Positions 34,197 through 42,951 of a stretch of DNA of 64,000 bases are shown here, one piece after another. Below the pieces are notes generated by a model. The model was not told the origin of the DNA. It did no database searches and saw only the letters and a program-made list of their open reading frames with translations. Each line of letters begins with the position of its first letter. Position 1 is the stretch's first letter. A program made the position numbers and the translations under genes. This DNA is from Streptomyces sp. NRRL F-5123. GTDB lineage: Bacteria > Actinomycetota > Actinomycetes > Streptomycetales > Streptomycetaceae. The DNA is taken from contig NZ_JOHY01000058.1 of assembly GCF_000721495.1 (NCBI RefSeq), forward strand, positions 22,079 through 86,078, in the 5' to 3' direction.

Positions 34197-35018
34197 ATGG
34201 CCTACACGGTGCTGGGAGCGTTCCTGCGGGCCCGACGCGCCCGACTCACCCCCGCCGACGTCGGGCTGGAGGCGGGCGGACGGCGCAGGGCCCCGGGGCT
34301 GCGCCGCGAGGAGGTGGCGGCCAGAGCGGGCATCTCGCCCGACTACTACACGCGGCTGGAGCAGGGCCGCCCCCGCGTCCCGACCCCGGCGGTGCTGGAT
34401 GCCCTCGCGCACGCCCTGCTGCTGGGTGATGCCGAGCGTGCGTACCTGCACACGATCGCGGTCCCCCGCCGGCCTCGCCCGGCCGGGGCACCCGGACCCG
34501 TCACCCCGGCTTCCCGGGCGATGCTCGACGCGCTGACCGGCACTCCCGCCTTCGTCACCGGCCCGCGGTTCGACCTGCTGGCCTGGAACCGGCTGGGCGG
34601 CGCGCTCATGGCGGGCCTGGCCGAACGCCCGCCGCACCAGCGCAATCTGCTGTGGCAGGTCTTCTGCTGCCCGCACGGCGCCGCCGCACCGGCCAACCGC
34701 GAGCCCGGCGGCTCGATCGGCGCGCAACTGGTGGCGGCCTTGCGCACCGAGTACGCCGGCCGGCCCGCGGACCCCGGCCTGGCGCGCCTGGTGGCCCGGT
34801 TGTCGGCGGAGAGCCCGGAGTTCGCCGCGCTGTGGGACATGCACCGCGCGGGCGTGCCGGGCGAGGGCGAGCTGCGGGTGGCGCATCCCCACCTCGCCGC
34901 GGACACCCTCCCGTACACCCTGCTGACGCTCCCGACGCCGGGCCACCGGCTCTTCGTCTGTCTGCCACCGCCGGGCGCCCCCGCCCCCTTCGACGCGCTG
35001 GCCGCGTCCGCGGCCTGA
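34197..35018 (+). CDS. MmyB-type helix-turn-helix transcriptional regulator
   Basis: A 273-residue protein. The XRE-type HTH spans 5-75: FLRARRARLTPADVGL, the hallmark RAPGLRREEVAARAGIS, then DYYTRLEQGRP. The rest (about 105-265) is the MmyB-like ligand-binding PAS-type domain (FVTGPRFDLLAWNRLGGAL, SPEFAALWDMH). This family commonly controls a divergently transcribed SDR gene, exactly the arrangement here, and may sense fatty acid-like ligands. A very strong terminator follows. Confidence 0.88.
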   Translation: MAYTVLGAFLRARRARLTPADVGLEAGGRRRAPGLRREEVAARAGISPDYYTRLEQGRPRVPTPAVLDALAHALLLGDAERAYLHTIAVPRRPRPAGAPGPVTPASRAMLDALTGTPAFVTGPRFDLLAWNRLGGALMAGLAERPPHQRNLLWQVFCCPHGAAAPANREPGGSIGAQLVAALRTEYAGRPADPGLARLVARLSAESPEFAALWDMHRAGVPGEGELRVAHPHLAADTLPYTLLTLPTPGHRLFVCLPPPGAPAPFDALAASAA

Positions 35019-35023
35019 CCGCC

Positions 35024-35056
35024 GTCAGCCCCCGGCCGCGGCGGCCGGGGGCTGAC
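35024..35056 (+). terminator. Terminator after the MmyB-type regulator
   Basis: Perfect 15-base stem GTCAGCCCCCGGCCG/CGGCCGGGGGCTGAC with a CGG loop, six bases after the stop codon. Confidence 0.8.
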
Positions 35057-35245
35057 CCGCCCGGGAGCGCAACCGCGAGGCACGCCCGGTGGCCGAGCGC
35101 GGCGACGACGGCGAGGTTGCTCCGGGGGCGTGAGGGCCGCCGGGTCACCGGTCCGCCTGCTGTTCGTCGGTGACGTCGCGGACGGCGCCGGTCGCCCGCC
35201 GCCCGCGGCCGGTGATCTCCTCGGCCGCGTGGTGGACGGCGCGCC

Positions 35246-35714
35246 GTGGTCGAGGCGTTCGGCCCGCCGCACGGCGCGGTGGTGCCGGGGGAGCGCCGGC
35301 CTGGCCGATGTCAGCGTGGAGTACTACGCCAAGCTGGAACGCGGCAGCCTCGGCGGCGTCTCCCCGGCCGTCCTCGAAGCCGTCGCCCGCGCCCTCCAGT
35401 TCGACGACGCCGAACGCGCCCACCTGCTCCATCTGGCCCAGGCCGCGCACGGCTCCGACGTCCTCACCCGGCCCCGCTGCCGCACCAGCCGCACCTGGAC
35501 GCCGCACCGCAGCCTGCAGTGGGTGCTGGACGCCGTCACCGCCGGGCCCGCCTTCGTCCGCAACGGGCGCATGGACATCCTCGCCGCCAACCACCTAGCC
35601 CGCGCCTTCTACACCGCCGAGCCCGGCTCGCCGTCCGAGGAGAGCCTGCGCCTGCTCGCCTCCTGGGCCGCCACTCAGGACGTCGGCCGTCCCGCGGAGC
35701 AAGGAGCCGGCTGA
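35246..35714 (+). pseudogene. Fragment of a second MmyB-type HTH regulator
   Basis: The central part reads DVSVEYYAKLERGSLGGVS, LEAVARALQFDDAERAHL, and then FVRNGRMDILAANHLARAFY, which is the second half of the HTH and the first third of the ligand domain. Upstream the PGLRREEVA segment is garbled by a deletion and frameshift (VVPGE in one frame), and the frame ends about 100 residues early at 35714. The remaining frame has a GTG/ATG but no intact HTH, so it is non-functional. It is probably an old duplicate of the regulator at 34197. Confidence 0.7.
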
Positions 35715-35842
35715 CCACCCTGGCCGCGCTCCTCCGGCTGCTGGACCACTGCCAGGCGCGCGGCCTCTCCGCCGGTCCGCTGCGCGGGCACGGCACACCG
35801 CCCGTGGCGGGGTGGGCCGGCTGCCGGGGCAGCTCCCCGACC

Positions 35843-35866
35843 GGTAGTAGTCTGGTCCGATTGACG
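35843..35866 (+). promoter_or_regulatory. Candidate BlaI self-operator
   Basis: GGTAGTAGTCTGGTCC followed by TTGACG (35861-35866) stands 15-35 bases before the BlaI start. TAGTAGT matches one arm of the TACTACA-type box bound by BlaI/MecI proteins. Confidence 0.35.
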
Positions 35867-35878
35867 AGGGGCGGCGAT

Positions 35879-36304
35879 GTGAGCGGGCAGGAGGGCGCGG
35901 CAGCCGGGCGACGCGCACCGGGCGAGCTGGAGAGCGAGGTGCTCGCGGCGCTGTGGGCGGCCGGTGAGCCGGTCGGCGTGGGGGCCGTACGCGAGCAGGT
36001 CGCGGGTGATCCGGCGTACACGACGGTGCTCACGATCCTGACCCGGCTGTACGACAAGGGGCTGGTCACCAGGACGCGCGCGGGGCGCGGCTACCTCTAC
36101 TCGCCCGTGCGCGACGAGGCCGGGCATGCGGCGGCCGGGATGCGGGATCTGCTGGAGCGCGGCGGGGACCGTGCCGCGGTGCTGGCCCGCTTCGTCTCCG
36201 AGCTGCCCACCGAGGACGAGAAGCTGCTGGAGCAGCTCCTGCGCGACCACATGACGGGCCCGGACACCGGCGGCGCCACCCGCTCTCCGGGCACGCGGGA
36301 CTGA
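35879..36304 (+). CDS. BlaI/MecI/CopY-family repressor
   Basis: A 141-residue winged-helix protein: GELESEVLAALWAAGEPVG, VREQVAGDPAYTTVLTILTRL (recognition helix) and RGYLYSPVRDEAGHAA, then the dimerisation tail with LPTEDEKLLEQLL. In the canonical system it represses its own gene and a partner protease gene until cleaved. The next gene on the strand, 140 bases downstream, encodes an M56 membrane protease, the expected partner. GTG start, with GAGGGG upstream. Candidate operator sequences occur upstream of it and in front of the ABC transporter at 38491. Confidence 0.9.
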   Translation: MSGQEGAAAGRRAPGELESEVLAALWAAGEPVGVGAVREQVAGDPAYTTVLTILTRLYDKGLVTRTRAGRGYLYSPVRDEAGHAAAGMRDLLERGGDRAAVLARFVSELPTEDEKLLEQLLRDHMTGPDTGGATRSPGTRD

Positions 36305-36443
36305 CCGTGGTGCGCACGGGCGGGCCCGCGGGATTCCCGCGCGATCCGGGACGGCGTCACGGCCGCACCGGCGGTGTGCGGGCGGCGCAGGCGCGGGCAG
36401 TGCGGACGCGGGCAGTGCGGACGCGCACGCGGGAGGTGCGGGC

Positions 36444-37502
36444 GTGAGCAGCATCAGGATCGGCCTGTGCGCGCCCCTGCTGGTCGGCACGCTCCTGGCG
36501 CTGGCAGCGCCGCGCTTCCGCGATCTGCTGCCGCCCCGGACGGCGGCGTGGCTGCTGCTGTCGGCCGCGGTTGTCTCGGCCGGGGTGTGGGCCGCGGGCC
36601 TGGCGATGATCGGCTCCACGCTCGTGGGCCAGATCCCCGAGGTGGCCGAGGCCGGGCGCTGGTCACCGCACGTGCTGGCCGCGCACGCCCCCTTCGACCG
36701 GCCGGTGGGCGCCGCGTGCGCGCTGGCGCTGGTCGGCTGCGCCGCCGCGATGGTCGTGGCATCGTGGCGCCGGGTCACCGTGCTGGTCGGCATGTGGCGC
36801 GAGTGCCGCGATCTGCCCGCCGCCGGGGACCTGACGGTCGTGGACGACCCCGCACCGGCGGCCTTCGCCCTGCCCGGGGCTCCCGGCAGGGTCGTGGTGT
36901 CCTCCGGCATGCTCCGTGCGCTCTCCCGGGACGAGCGGCAGGCGCTGCTGGCGCACGAGCGCGCCCATCTGCGGCACCGCCACCACGTCTTCCTGCTCGT
37001 CCTCCAGATCTGCGCGGCGGTGAACCCGCTGCTGCGCCCGCTGTGGAAGGCGGGCGCCTTCGCGCTGGAGCGCTGGGCCGACGAGGAGGCGGCCGACGTC
37101 GTGGGGGGCCGCCCGCTCGTCGCGCGGGCCATCGCCAGGGCGGCCCTGGCGGCCAAACGCGCGCCGGCGCAGGCGCTCGCGGCCACCTCCGGCCCGGTCC
37201 CGCAGCGCGTCGCGGCGCTGCTGGTACCCCGCCGGCCCGCCCGCCGTCGGCTGGTGGTCACCGTCGCGGCCCTCATGACGGCCTGCTGCGCCAGCACCGC
37301 CCTCGCCGCGCAGGACGTCGACGTCCTGTTCGACGCGGCCACCTCGCCGCCCCGCCCCGCCGCCGCCCGGCATCTGCCCGCCGCGGCTTGCACGCCGGTC
37401 GTCCCGGCGCGGGCCTGTCCCGGGGCGGACCGGGCCGGCCGCGTCAGGTCCGTACCGTCTCCAGCTGCTCGGCGGGCTCGGGCTGGACGTCCGATCGGCT
37501 GA
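36444..37502 (+). CDS. M56-family membrane metalloprotease (BlaR1/MecR1-like)
   Basis: A 352-residue membrane protein. N-terminal hydrophobic helices lie at about 5-25, 33-58 and 87-110; the zinc motif HERAH is at 171-175, with the third-ligand Glu probably in ERWADEEAAD; another helix lies at about 270-290. The BlaR-type extracellular penicillin sensor is absent, so the signal it answers is unknown. It would cleave BlaI when activated. Its last 59 bases overlap the 3' end of the convergent COG4705 gene. Confidence 0.85.
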   Translation: MSSIRIGLCAPLLVGTLLALAAPRFRDLLPPRTAAWLLLSAAVVSAGVWAAGLAMIGSTLVGQIPEVAEAGRWSPHVLAAHAPFDRPVGAACALALVGCAAAMVVASWRRVTVLVGMWRECRDLPAAGDLTVVDDPAPAAFALPGAPGRVVVSSGMLRALSRDERQALLAHERAHLRHRHHVFLLVLQICAAVNPLLRPLWKAGAFALERWADEEAADVVGGRPLVARAIARAALAAKRAPAQALAATSGPVPQRVAALLVPRRPARRRLVVTVAALMTACCASTALAAQDVDVLFDAATSPPRPAAARHLPAAACTPVVPARACPGADRAGRVRSVPSPAARRARAGRPIG

Positions 37503-38250
37503 CCGCGAGGTAGGCGACCAGGGCGGCGATCAGCAGGGCGAGCACCAGCGCCACCGGGCCGTCGCCCCAACCGAGTCCGCTGCTGCTCCTGGGCTTGGCG
37601 AGCCCGTCGGCGATCGAGGCGCCGAGCGGGCGGGTGATGACGTACGCGGTCCAGAACGTCAGGACCGCGTCCCAGCGCAGCCAGTACCGGCCGGCCGCCG
37701 GGATCGTGATGAGGACGGCGAAGAGGACCGCCGAGGGGCCGTAGCCCAGGTGCGCGGTGACGGCGGTGAGGTCGCCGAGCGCCGTGCCCATGGCGAAGGT
37801 GGCCATGACGGCCGCCCAGTAGAAGGCCTCGCGCCGCGGCGTGTCGATGCTGTGCACGGACAGGGTCTTCTCGGTCGCCCGCCATGAGGCGAAGACGGCG
37901 GCCAGCGCGATCGCGTACACGAGGCTGGAGACGGCGTACGGGACGCCGACCGCGACGTGGACGACGTCGGCGGCCATGGTGCCGAACACGCCGACCCCGG
38001 CCACCGCGGACCAGTACGTCCAGGCCCGGTAGCGCGCGGCGCGGAACTGCGCCACCAGGGCGGCGAGGAAGGCCGCGAAGCCCAGCAGCACCGCGAGCGG
38101 AGGGGCCATCACGCCCACCAGGTAGTCGGACACCGACTCGCCCATCGCCGTCGACAGCCCCTTGACCAGCCAGAACACGGCGGTGATCTGAGGGACGCGC
38201 AGGGCGCCCGCGGTGGTGAGCCCGGGGCGGGAGTGGCGTGCGGAGGACAT
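37444..38250 (-). CDS. COG4705-type uncharacterised membrane protein
   Basis: A 268-residue protein with about eight transmembrane helices. It shows the family pattern: VPQITAVFWLVKGLSTAMGE followed by SVSDYL, the repeated AFYWAAVMATFAMGTALGD, and FWTAYVITRPLGASIAD. Function is unknown; members are often annotated only as membrane-anchored and occur near metal or stress regulons. I chose ATG 38250 (nine bases after GGAG) over the adjacent GTG. A BlaI-type palindrome lies about 70 bases upstream, in the region shared with the ABC transporter. Confidence 0.8.
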   Translation of the reverse strand: MSSARHSRPGLTTAGALRVPQITAVFWLVKGLSTAMGESVSDYLVGVMAPPLAVLLGFAAFLAALVAQFRAARYRAWTYWSAVAGVGVFGTMAADVVHVAVGVPYAVSSLVYAIALAAVFASWRATEKTLSVHSIDTPRREAFYWAAVMATFAMGTALGDLTAVTAHLGYGPSAVLFAVLITIPAAGRYWLRWDAVLTFWTAYVITRPLGASIADGLAKPRSSSGLGWGDGPVALVLALLIAALVAYLAVSRSDVQPEPAEQLETVRT

Positions 38251-38316
38251 CACGGGGGGCTCCTTGCGGGGCGCGGTGACGGAGAGGGCCGCCGTCGGTC
38301 ACACGGTCCGGCGTGA

Positions 38317-38333
38317 TACTACAACTCGTAGGA
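38317..38333. promoter_or_regulatory. Candidate BlaI-family operator upstream of the ABC transporter
   Basis: TACTACAACTCGTAGGA contains the dyad CTAC-N5-GTAG and closely resembles the TACTACA/TGTAGTA box of BlaI/MecI. It lies in the divergent 240-base region between the COG4705 gene and the ABC ATPase gene. Confidence 0.45.
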
Positions 38334-38490
38334 GATGGTCGCGAACGGCCGCTCCCTGCGTAATACCGCGGTACCACGCGCGCCTGCGCGGTTCAGCCTC
38401 CGGTACCACGGAATCGCCGCGGCCGGGACCTAGCGTTGCAGGTGAGGCGCCGGCCCGCGGACGCCGAACCCCGACAGGAAGAGCGCGCCC

Positions 38491-39441
38491 ATGATCGACG
38501 CACGAGAGCTGACCAAGCGCTACGGCGAGAAGACCGCCGTCGACGGCCTGGACTTCACCGTCAGGCCCGGCACGGTGACGGGCTTCCTCGGCCCCAACGG
38601 CGCGGGAAAATCCACCACGATGCGCATGATCGTCGGCCTCGACGCCCCCACCGGCGGCTCCGTCACGGTGAACGGCCGGCACTACGCGCAGCACCGCGCG
38701 CCGCTCCAGGAGGTCGGCGCCCTGCTGGAGGCGAAGTCGGTCCACCCGGGCCGGTCGGCGTACCGCCACCTCAAGGCACTCGCGCTGACGCACGGCATCC
38801 CGCAGCGCAGGGTCGACGAGGTCATCGAGATCGCCGGGCTCGGCAGCGTGGCGGGAAAGCGGGCCGGGGCCTTCTCGCTCGGCATGGGCCAGCGGCTCGG
38901 CATCGCCGCGGCGCTGCTGGGCGACCCGCAGACGGTGATGCTCGACGAACCCGTCAACGGGCTCGACCCCGAGGGCGTCCTGTGGATCCGCAACCTGCTG
39001 ACCTCGCTCGCCGCCGAGGGCCGGACCGTCTTCGTCTCCTCGCACCTGATGAGCGAGGTCGCACTGGTGGCCGACCACCTGATCATCGTGGGCCGCGGAC
39101 GGCTGCTGGCCGACACCACGGTGCAGGACCTCGTCCGCACGGCGGGCGGCGACACCGTGCAGGTGGCCTCGCAGGACCCGGCCGGGTTGCGGGACGTCCT
39201 GGCCGGTCCCGGCGTGGACGTCATCGGGCACATCGGCTCCGAGGAACTGCAGGTGACGGGTCTGACCGCACGGGAGATCGGCCTGAAAGCCGCAGAGCAC
39301 GGGATCGCGCTGTTCGAGCTGAGCACCCGCCAGGTGTCGCTGGAGCAGGCCTTCATGGATCTGACCAGGGACGCCGTCGAGTACCACGGCTCCACCACAG
39401 GCAGCGGCACGACCGCCGAGCCCCTCGGGAGGACGGCATGA
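38491..39441 (+). CDS. ABC transporter ATP-binding protein
   Basis: A 316-residue ATPase of the DrrA/NatA type. Walker A is GPNGAGKST (34-42), the signature FSLGMGQRLGIAAALL (about 130), Walker B VMLDEPVNGLDPEG, with the C-terminal accessory region (about 230-300) that couples it to an ABC-2 permease. GAGCGC precedes the ATG. Its stop overlaps the permease start (ATGA), and a two-component system follows in the same operon, as in peptide- or drug-sensing export modules. Confidence 0.93.
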   Translation: MIDARELTKRYGEKTAVDGLDFTVRPGTVTGFLGPNGAGKSTTMRMIVGLDAPTGGSVTVNGRHYAQHRAPLQEVGALLEAKSVHPGRSAYRHLKALALTHGIPQRRVDEVIEIAGLGSVAGKRAGAFSLGMGQRLGIAAALLGDPQTVMLDEPVNGLDPEGVLWIRNLLTSLAAEGRTVFVSSHLMSEVALVADHLIIVGRGRLLADTTVQDLVRTAGGDTVQVASQDPAGLRDVLAGPGVDVIGHIGSEELQVTGLTAREIGLKAAEHGIALFELSTRQVSLEQAFMDLTRDAVEYHGSTTGSGTTAEPLGRTA

Positions 39442-40280
39442 CCACTCTCACCGCGACGGAGCAGACGCCGCCGCCCGCGGCCCCCGCCCGTCCCGCCTAC
39501 CGGGTGACCGGGCGGCGGGTGCTGGCCTCGGAGTGGGAGAAGCTCTGGTCCCTGCGCTCCACCTGGATCACCCTCGGGCTCGGCCTGCTCTTCCTCGTCG
39601 CGTTCGGGCTGATCGCGTCCGGGCGGTACGAGTCCACGTACGGCTCCCCCCACATGGACCACGACTTCGCCTCGTCCACCGCCGTGAGCCTGTCGCTCTT
39701 CGGCAGCAACTTCGCCCAGCTGGCGCTCGGCGTCCTCGGCGTACTGGTCACCGCGGGCGAGTACTCCACCGGGATGATCCGCTCCTCGCTGGCGGCGGTG
39801 CCGCGCCGGCTGCCGGTGCTGTGGTCCAAGGCTGCCGTCTTCGGCCTGGTCGCGCTGGTCGTCGCCCTGGTGGGCGTGTTCGTCGCCTTCTTCTTCGGCA
39901 GCCGGATCGTCTCGGGCACACCCGCGGCCATGGGCTTCTCGCACGCCGGCGTCGTCCGCAGCCTGCTGGGCGCCGCGCTCTACCTCGGCCTGGTCGGCGT
40001 GGTCGGCACGGCGCTGGGCTCGCTGCTGCGTTCGGTGGCCGGCGGCATCTCCGTGCTCGTCGCCGCGCTCATGCTCGTCCCGGGCCTGGCCTCGCTGCTG
40101 CCCTCCTCGTGGCGGGACGACATCACCCGCTACCTGCCGAGCAACGCCGGGGAGTCGATGTTCACCCTGACCCACGACAGCACCAGCCTGTCGCCCGGCG
40201 CCGGCCTGCTGGTCCTCCTCGGCTGGACGGCGCTCGCCCTGGCCGGCGCCGCCTACCGGCTGCTGCGCAGCGACGTGTGA
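39438..40280 (+). CDS. ABC-2 type transporter permease
   Basis: A 280-residue membrane protein starting in the ATGA overlap. A cytosolic stretch (to residue 42) precedes helices at about 47-66, 95-118, 135-165, 180-205, 210-230 and 255-275. Motifs VLASEWEKLWSLRSTW and VLVTAGEYSTGMIRSSLAA are typical of NatB-like ABC-2 permeases. With the preceding ATPase it forms a complete half-transporter that would act as a dimer; the exported substrate is unknown. Confidence 0.9.
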   Translation: MTTLTATEQTPPPAAPARPAYRVTGRRVLASEWEKLWSLRSTWITLGLGLLFLVAFGLIASGRYESTYGSPHMDHDFASSTAVSLSLFGSNFAQLALGVLGVLVTAGEYSTGMIRSSLAAVPRRLPVLWSKAAVFGLVALVVALVGVFVAFFFGSRIVSGTPAAMGFSHAGVVRSLLGAALYLGLVGVVGTALGSLLRSVAGGISVLVAALMLVPGLASLLPSSWRDDITRYLPSNAGESMFTLTHDSTSLSPGAGLLVLLGWTALALAGAAYRLLRSDV

Positions 40281-40308
40281 CGGCGCGCACGATGAGAAGG
40301 TGCCCCTC

Positions 40309-41730
40309 ATGACCTCCCGGGCCGCCCTCCCCGGCGCGCCCGCGGCAGCGGCCTTCCCGGCCGCTGCCGCGGGCGTCTCCGCCGTTTCCGTCCCCGCCGC
40401 TTCCGCGGGCGCCGTTTCCGTCCCCGCCGCTTCCGCGGGCACCGAAGCCGGCGCCGGCGCGGACCTGGGCGTGGCGGGGCCGCTGGTCGCCCGGCTGACC
40501 CGGGCCGGCCGGCGGCTGCGGCAGGCCGACCGGGCGCACCCTTGGGTGCTGGACACCGCGCTGCCGGTGCTGGTCTTCCTGGTGTTCTGCCTGCCCGATC
40601 TGCTGCACGGCGAGGACGGCGACGGGCCGCGCCGCTTCCGGCTGGCGTTCGCCCGGCTGCCTGTCGCCGGGATGCTCGCCCTCCAGGCCGGGCTCGTCGT
40701 ACCGCTGCTGTGGCGGCGGCGCCGTCCGGCAGCGGCGTTCGGCGCCGTGACCGGCGTCTTCGTCCTCCAGTTCTGGCTGGGCGCGGCGCTGCGCGCGGAC
40801 GTCGCGCTGCTCATCGCCCTGTACAGCCTCGCCCTGCACGGGCGGCTGCGGCAGCTGCCGTGGGCCTGCGGGGCCACGGCCGCCGCCATGGTGCTGGTCG
40901 CGGTGCGGGCGTCGGCCGCGGTGTCGGTCGGGGACGCGCTGTTCTTCCTGTTCAGCACGGCGACCGCGGCCCTGGCGCTCGGCCTCGTGGTGCGGGTCCG
41001 GCGGGCCCAGCTCGCCGGGTTGCGCGACCGCGCGGCCCGGCTGGAGGTCGAGCGGGACCAGCGCGGCCGGCTCGCCGCCGCCGCCGAACGCGCCCGGGTG
41101 GCCCGCGACATGCACGACATCGTCGGCCACAACCTGGCCGTCATCATCACCCTCGCCGACGCGGGAAGCTACGCCGGCGCCACCGCTCCGGAACGCGGCA
41201 GGGAAGCCCTCCACCTCATCGGCGAGACGGGCCGCCAGGCGCTCGGCGAACTGCGCCGCGTCCTCGGCGTCCTGCGGGAGGCCTCCGGCGGGACGCAGGA
41301 CGGGCCCGAGTTGCACCCGCAGCCCGGCCTCGGCGACATCGGCGCCCTGTGCGACGGCGTGCGGGCCGCGGGCCCCGATGTCGTCTACCGCACCTCCGGC
41401 CCCGTAGAAGCCCTCGACAGCGGGGTGCAGCTCACCGTCTACCGCATCGCCCAGGAGGCTCTGACGAACTCCCTCAAGCACGCCGGAACCGGCACCCGGG
41501 TGAACCTGGAGATCGTCGCCGAGCCCTCCCGGCTGACCCTCAGGGCCCGGGACACCGGCGCGGGCGGCGACGCCCGCGGACGCGGTCCGGCGAAGGAGGA
41601 GGGCCACGGCCTGGTGGGTATGCGCGAACGCGCCGCCCTCTACCGGGGAAGCCTCAGGGCGGGCCCCGAGGGCCCGGGCTGGACCGTCGAGGCCGTTCTC
41701 GACCTCACCCCGCTGGACGGTGCGGGATGA
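40309..41730 (+). CDS. NarL-type sensor histidine kinase
   Basis: A 473-residue kinase. The first 55 residues are low-complexity Ala/Pro/Val-rich and include a perfect in-frame 30-base duplication (PAASAGAVSV repeated). Helices span about 80-100, 115-135, 138-160, 165-180 and 190-220. The HisKA_3 phosphoacceptor His is at 269 (ARDMHDIVGHNLAVI), and the HATPase has QEALTNSLKHA and GHGLVGMRERA. The ATG at 40309 has GAGAAGG eight bases upstream. Stop overlaps the response regulator start (ATGA). Confidence 0.9.
   Translation: MTSRAALPGAPAAAAFPAAAAGVSAVSVPAASAGAVSVPAASAGTEAGAGADLGVAGPLVARLTRAGRRLRQADRAHPWVLDTALPVLVFLVFCLPDLLHGEDGDGPRRFRLAFARLPVAGMLALQAGLVVPLLWRRRRPAAAFGAVTGVFVLQFWLGAALRADVALLIALYSLALHGRLRQLPWACGATAAAMVLVAVRASAAVSVGDALFFLFSTATAALALGLVVRVRRAQLAGLRDRAARLEVERDQRGRLAAAAERARVARDMHDIVGHNLAVIITLADAGSYAGATAPERGREALHLIGETGRQALGELRRVLGVLREASGGTQDGPELHPQPGLGDIGALCDGVRAAGPDVVYRTSGPVEALDSGVQLTVYRIAQEALTNSLKHAGTGTRVNLEIVAEPSRLTLRARDTGAGGDARGRGPAKEEGHGLVGMRERAALYRGSLRAGPEGPGWTVEAVLDLTPLDGAG
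40381..40440 (+). repeat. Perfect 30-base tandem duplication in the kinase N-terminus
   Basis: Bases 40381-40410 and 40411-40440 are identical (each starts GCCGTTTCCGTCCCCGCC and ends TTCCGCGGGC) and keep the frame, adding ten residues. Confidence 0.95.
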
Positions 41731-42395
41731 CGACCGTGCTCATCGTGGACGACCAGCCGCTCCAGCGCTACGGCTTCCGGCTGCTGCTCGGCTCCGTCCC
41801 CGGGACGGAGGTCGTGGGCGAGGCCGCGCACGGCGCCGAGGCCGTCCGCCTGGCAGCCGAGCTCCGCCCCGACGTCGTCCTGATGGACGTCCGCATGCCG
41901 GGCCTGGACGGTATCGAGGCCACCCGGCGGATCACCGCCACGGGCGACCGCTCCCGCGTCCTGGTGCTGACCACCTTCGACCTCGACGAGTACGTCCACG
42001 CGGCCCTGCGCGCCGGGGCCAGCGGCTTCCTCCTGAAGGACGCCCGCCCCGAGGAACTGCTCTCCGGTATCCGCGCCGTAGCCGCCGGTGACGCCGTGAT
42101 CGCCCCCGCCCTCACCCGCCGCCTGCTCCGCGACTTCGCGCATCTGGCACCGCCCCGCCCCGGCGGCCCCGGCGCGGGCCGGGGACTGGACTCCCTCACC
42201 GACCGCGAACGGGAGATCCTCGTCGCCGTCGGCCAGGGCTGGAACAACGCCGAGATCGCCTCCCACTTCGTCCTGTCGGAGTCGACGGTGAAGACGCACG
42301 TCGGTCGGGTCCTCGCCAAGATCGGGGCGCGCGACCGCATCCAGGCCGTGATCTTCGCCTACGACCACGGACTGGCACACCCTCACACCGAGTGA
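41727..42395 (+). CDS. NarL/LuxR-type response regulator
   Basis: A 222-residue protein. Receiver domain 1-120 with acidic pair DD8-9, phospho-acceptor Asp54 (VVLMDVRMP), Thr in VLTTFD and Lys in GFLLKDARP. LuxR HTH at the C-terminus: LTDREREILVAVGQGWNNAE and STVKTHVGRVLAKIGARDR. It forms the pair with the preceding kinase and probably controls the ABC transporter in the same operon. Its last 13 bases overlap the convergent kinase remnant. Confidence 0.95.
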   Translation: MTTVLIVDDQPLQRYGFRLLLGSVPGTEVVGEAAHGAEAVRLAAELRPDVVLMDVRMPGLDGIEATRRITATGDRSRVLVLTTFDLDEYVHAALRAGASGFLLKDARPEELLSGIRAVAAGDAVIAPALTRRLLRDFAHLAPPRPGGPGAGRGLDSLTDREREILVAVGQGWNNAEIASHFVLSESTVKTHVGRVLAKIGARDRIQAVIFAYDHGLAHPHTE

Positions 42396-42826
42396 GCCGC
42401 AGCCCCCGGCGCCCGGGGGAGGGTGATGACGAAGTGCGCGCCTCCCAGGGGGCCGGGGGCCTCGGACACGGTGATGCCGCCGCCCGCGTTCCTGGTCAGG
42501 CGGCGGGCCAGGGCGAGGCCGAGGCCCGCTCCGCCGTGGCCGTCGGAAGGGTCGGCCCGGCGGCCGGCCTCGAAGACCCCGGCACCCAGAGGGGCGGGGA
42601 CGCCGGGGCCGTCGTCGCTGACATGGACCTGTGTTCCACCGGGAGCCGAAACGCACTCCACGAGAATCTCGCGCCGGGCGTACCTGCCGGCGTTGTCGAG
42701 CAGCGGGCTGAGGATGCGTTCGAACAGCGCCGCCGGGACATCGGCGGCGACGGCGTGTCCGACGACGGTGACCGGCACCGCGTCCGGCGCGGCCTCGGAC
42801 CGCGCGCCCTCGGGCACCGGCGACAA
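42383..42826 (-). pseudogene. HATPase fragment of a sensor histidine kinase
   Basis: About 148 codons give only the C-terminal ATP-binding domain: FERILSPLLDNAGRYARRE (N box), VSDDGPGVP (G1) and GGAGLGLALARRLTRNAGGG (G2). No HisKA, HAMP or membrane part precedes it; the frame upstream is lost. It is the remains of a classical EnvZ/BaeS-type kinase, unrelated to the NarL-type kinase next door. Confidence 0.7.
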
Positions 42827-42889
42827 GCGCTCCGGGCCGCGCCGGAACCTCCCGCAGGACCTTCGTCGACACGACTGTAGACCCCGCTG

Positions 42890-42905
42890 CTAAGGTTTGC
42901 CTTAG
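42890..42905. promoter_or_regulatory. Iron box upstream of efeUO
   Basis: Perfect dyad CTAAGG-TTTG-CCTTAG, continuing into CTAAC, about 45 bases before the efeUO start. It matches the TTAGGTTAGGCT-type box bound by DmdR/IdeR regulators, implying repression when iron is plentiful. Confidence 0.7.
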
Positions 42906-42951
42906 CTAACAGGTCGGCGTTCGGCTGAACCGGTCCGGGGAGGGCACCTTC

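Noticed and set aside
35675..38377. A 900-codon minus-strand frame
   Set aside because: It covers BlaI and the M56 gene in antisense and carries no motif; both sense genes have complete families.
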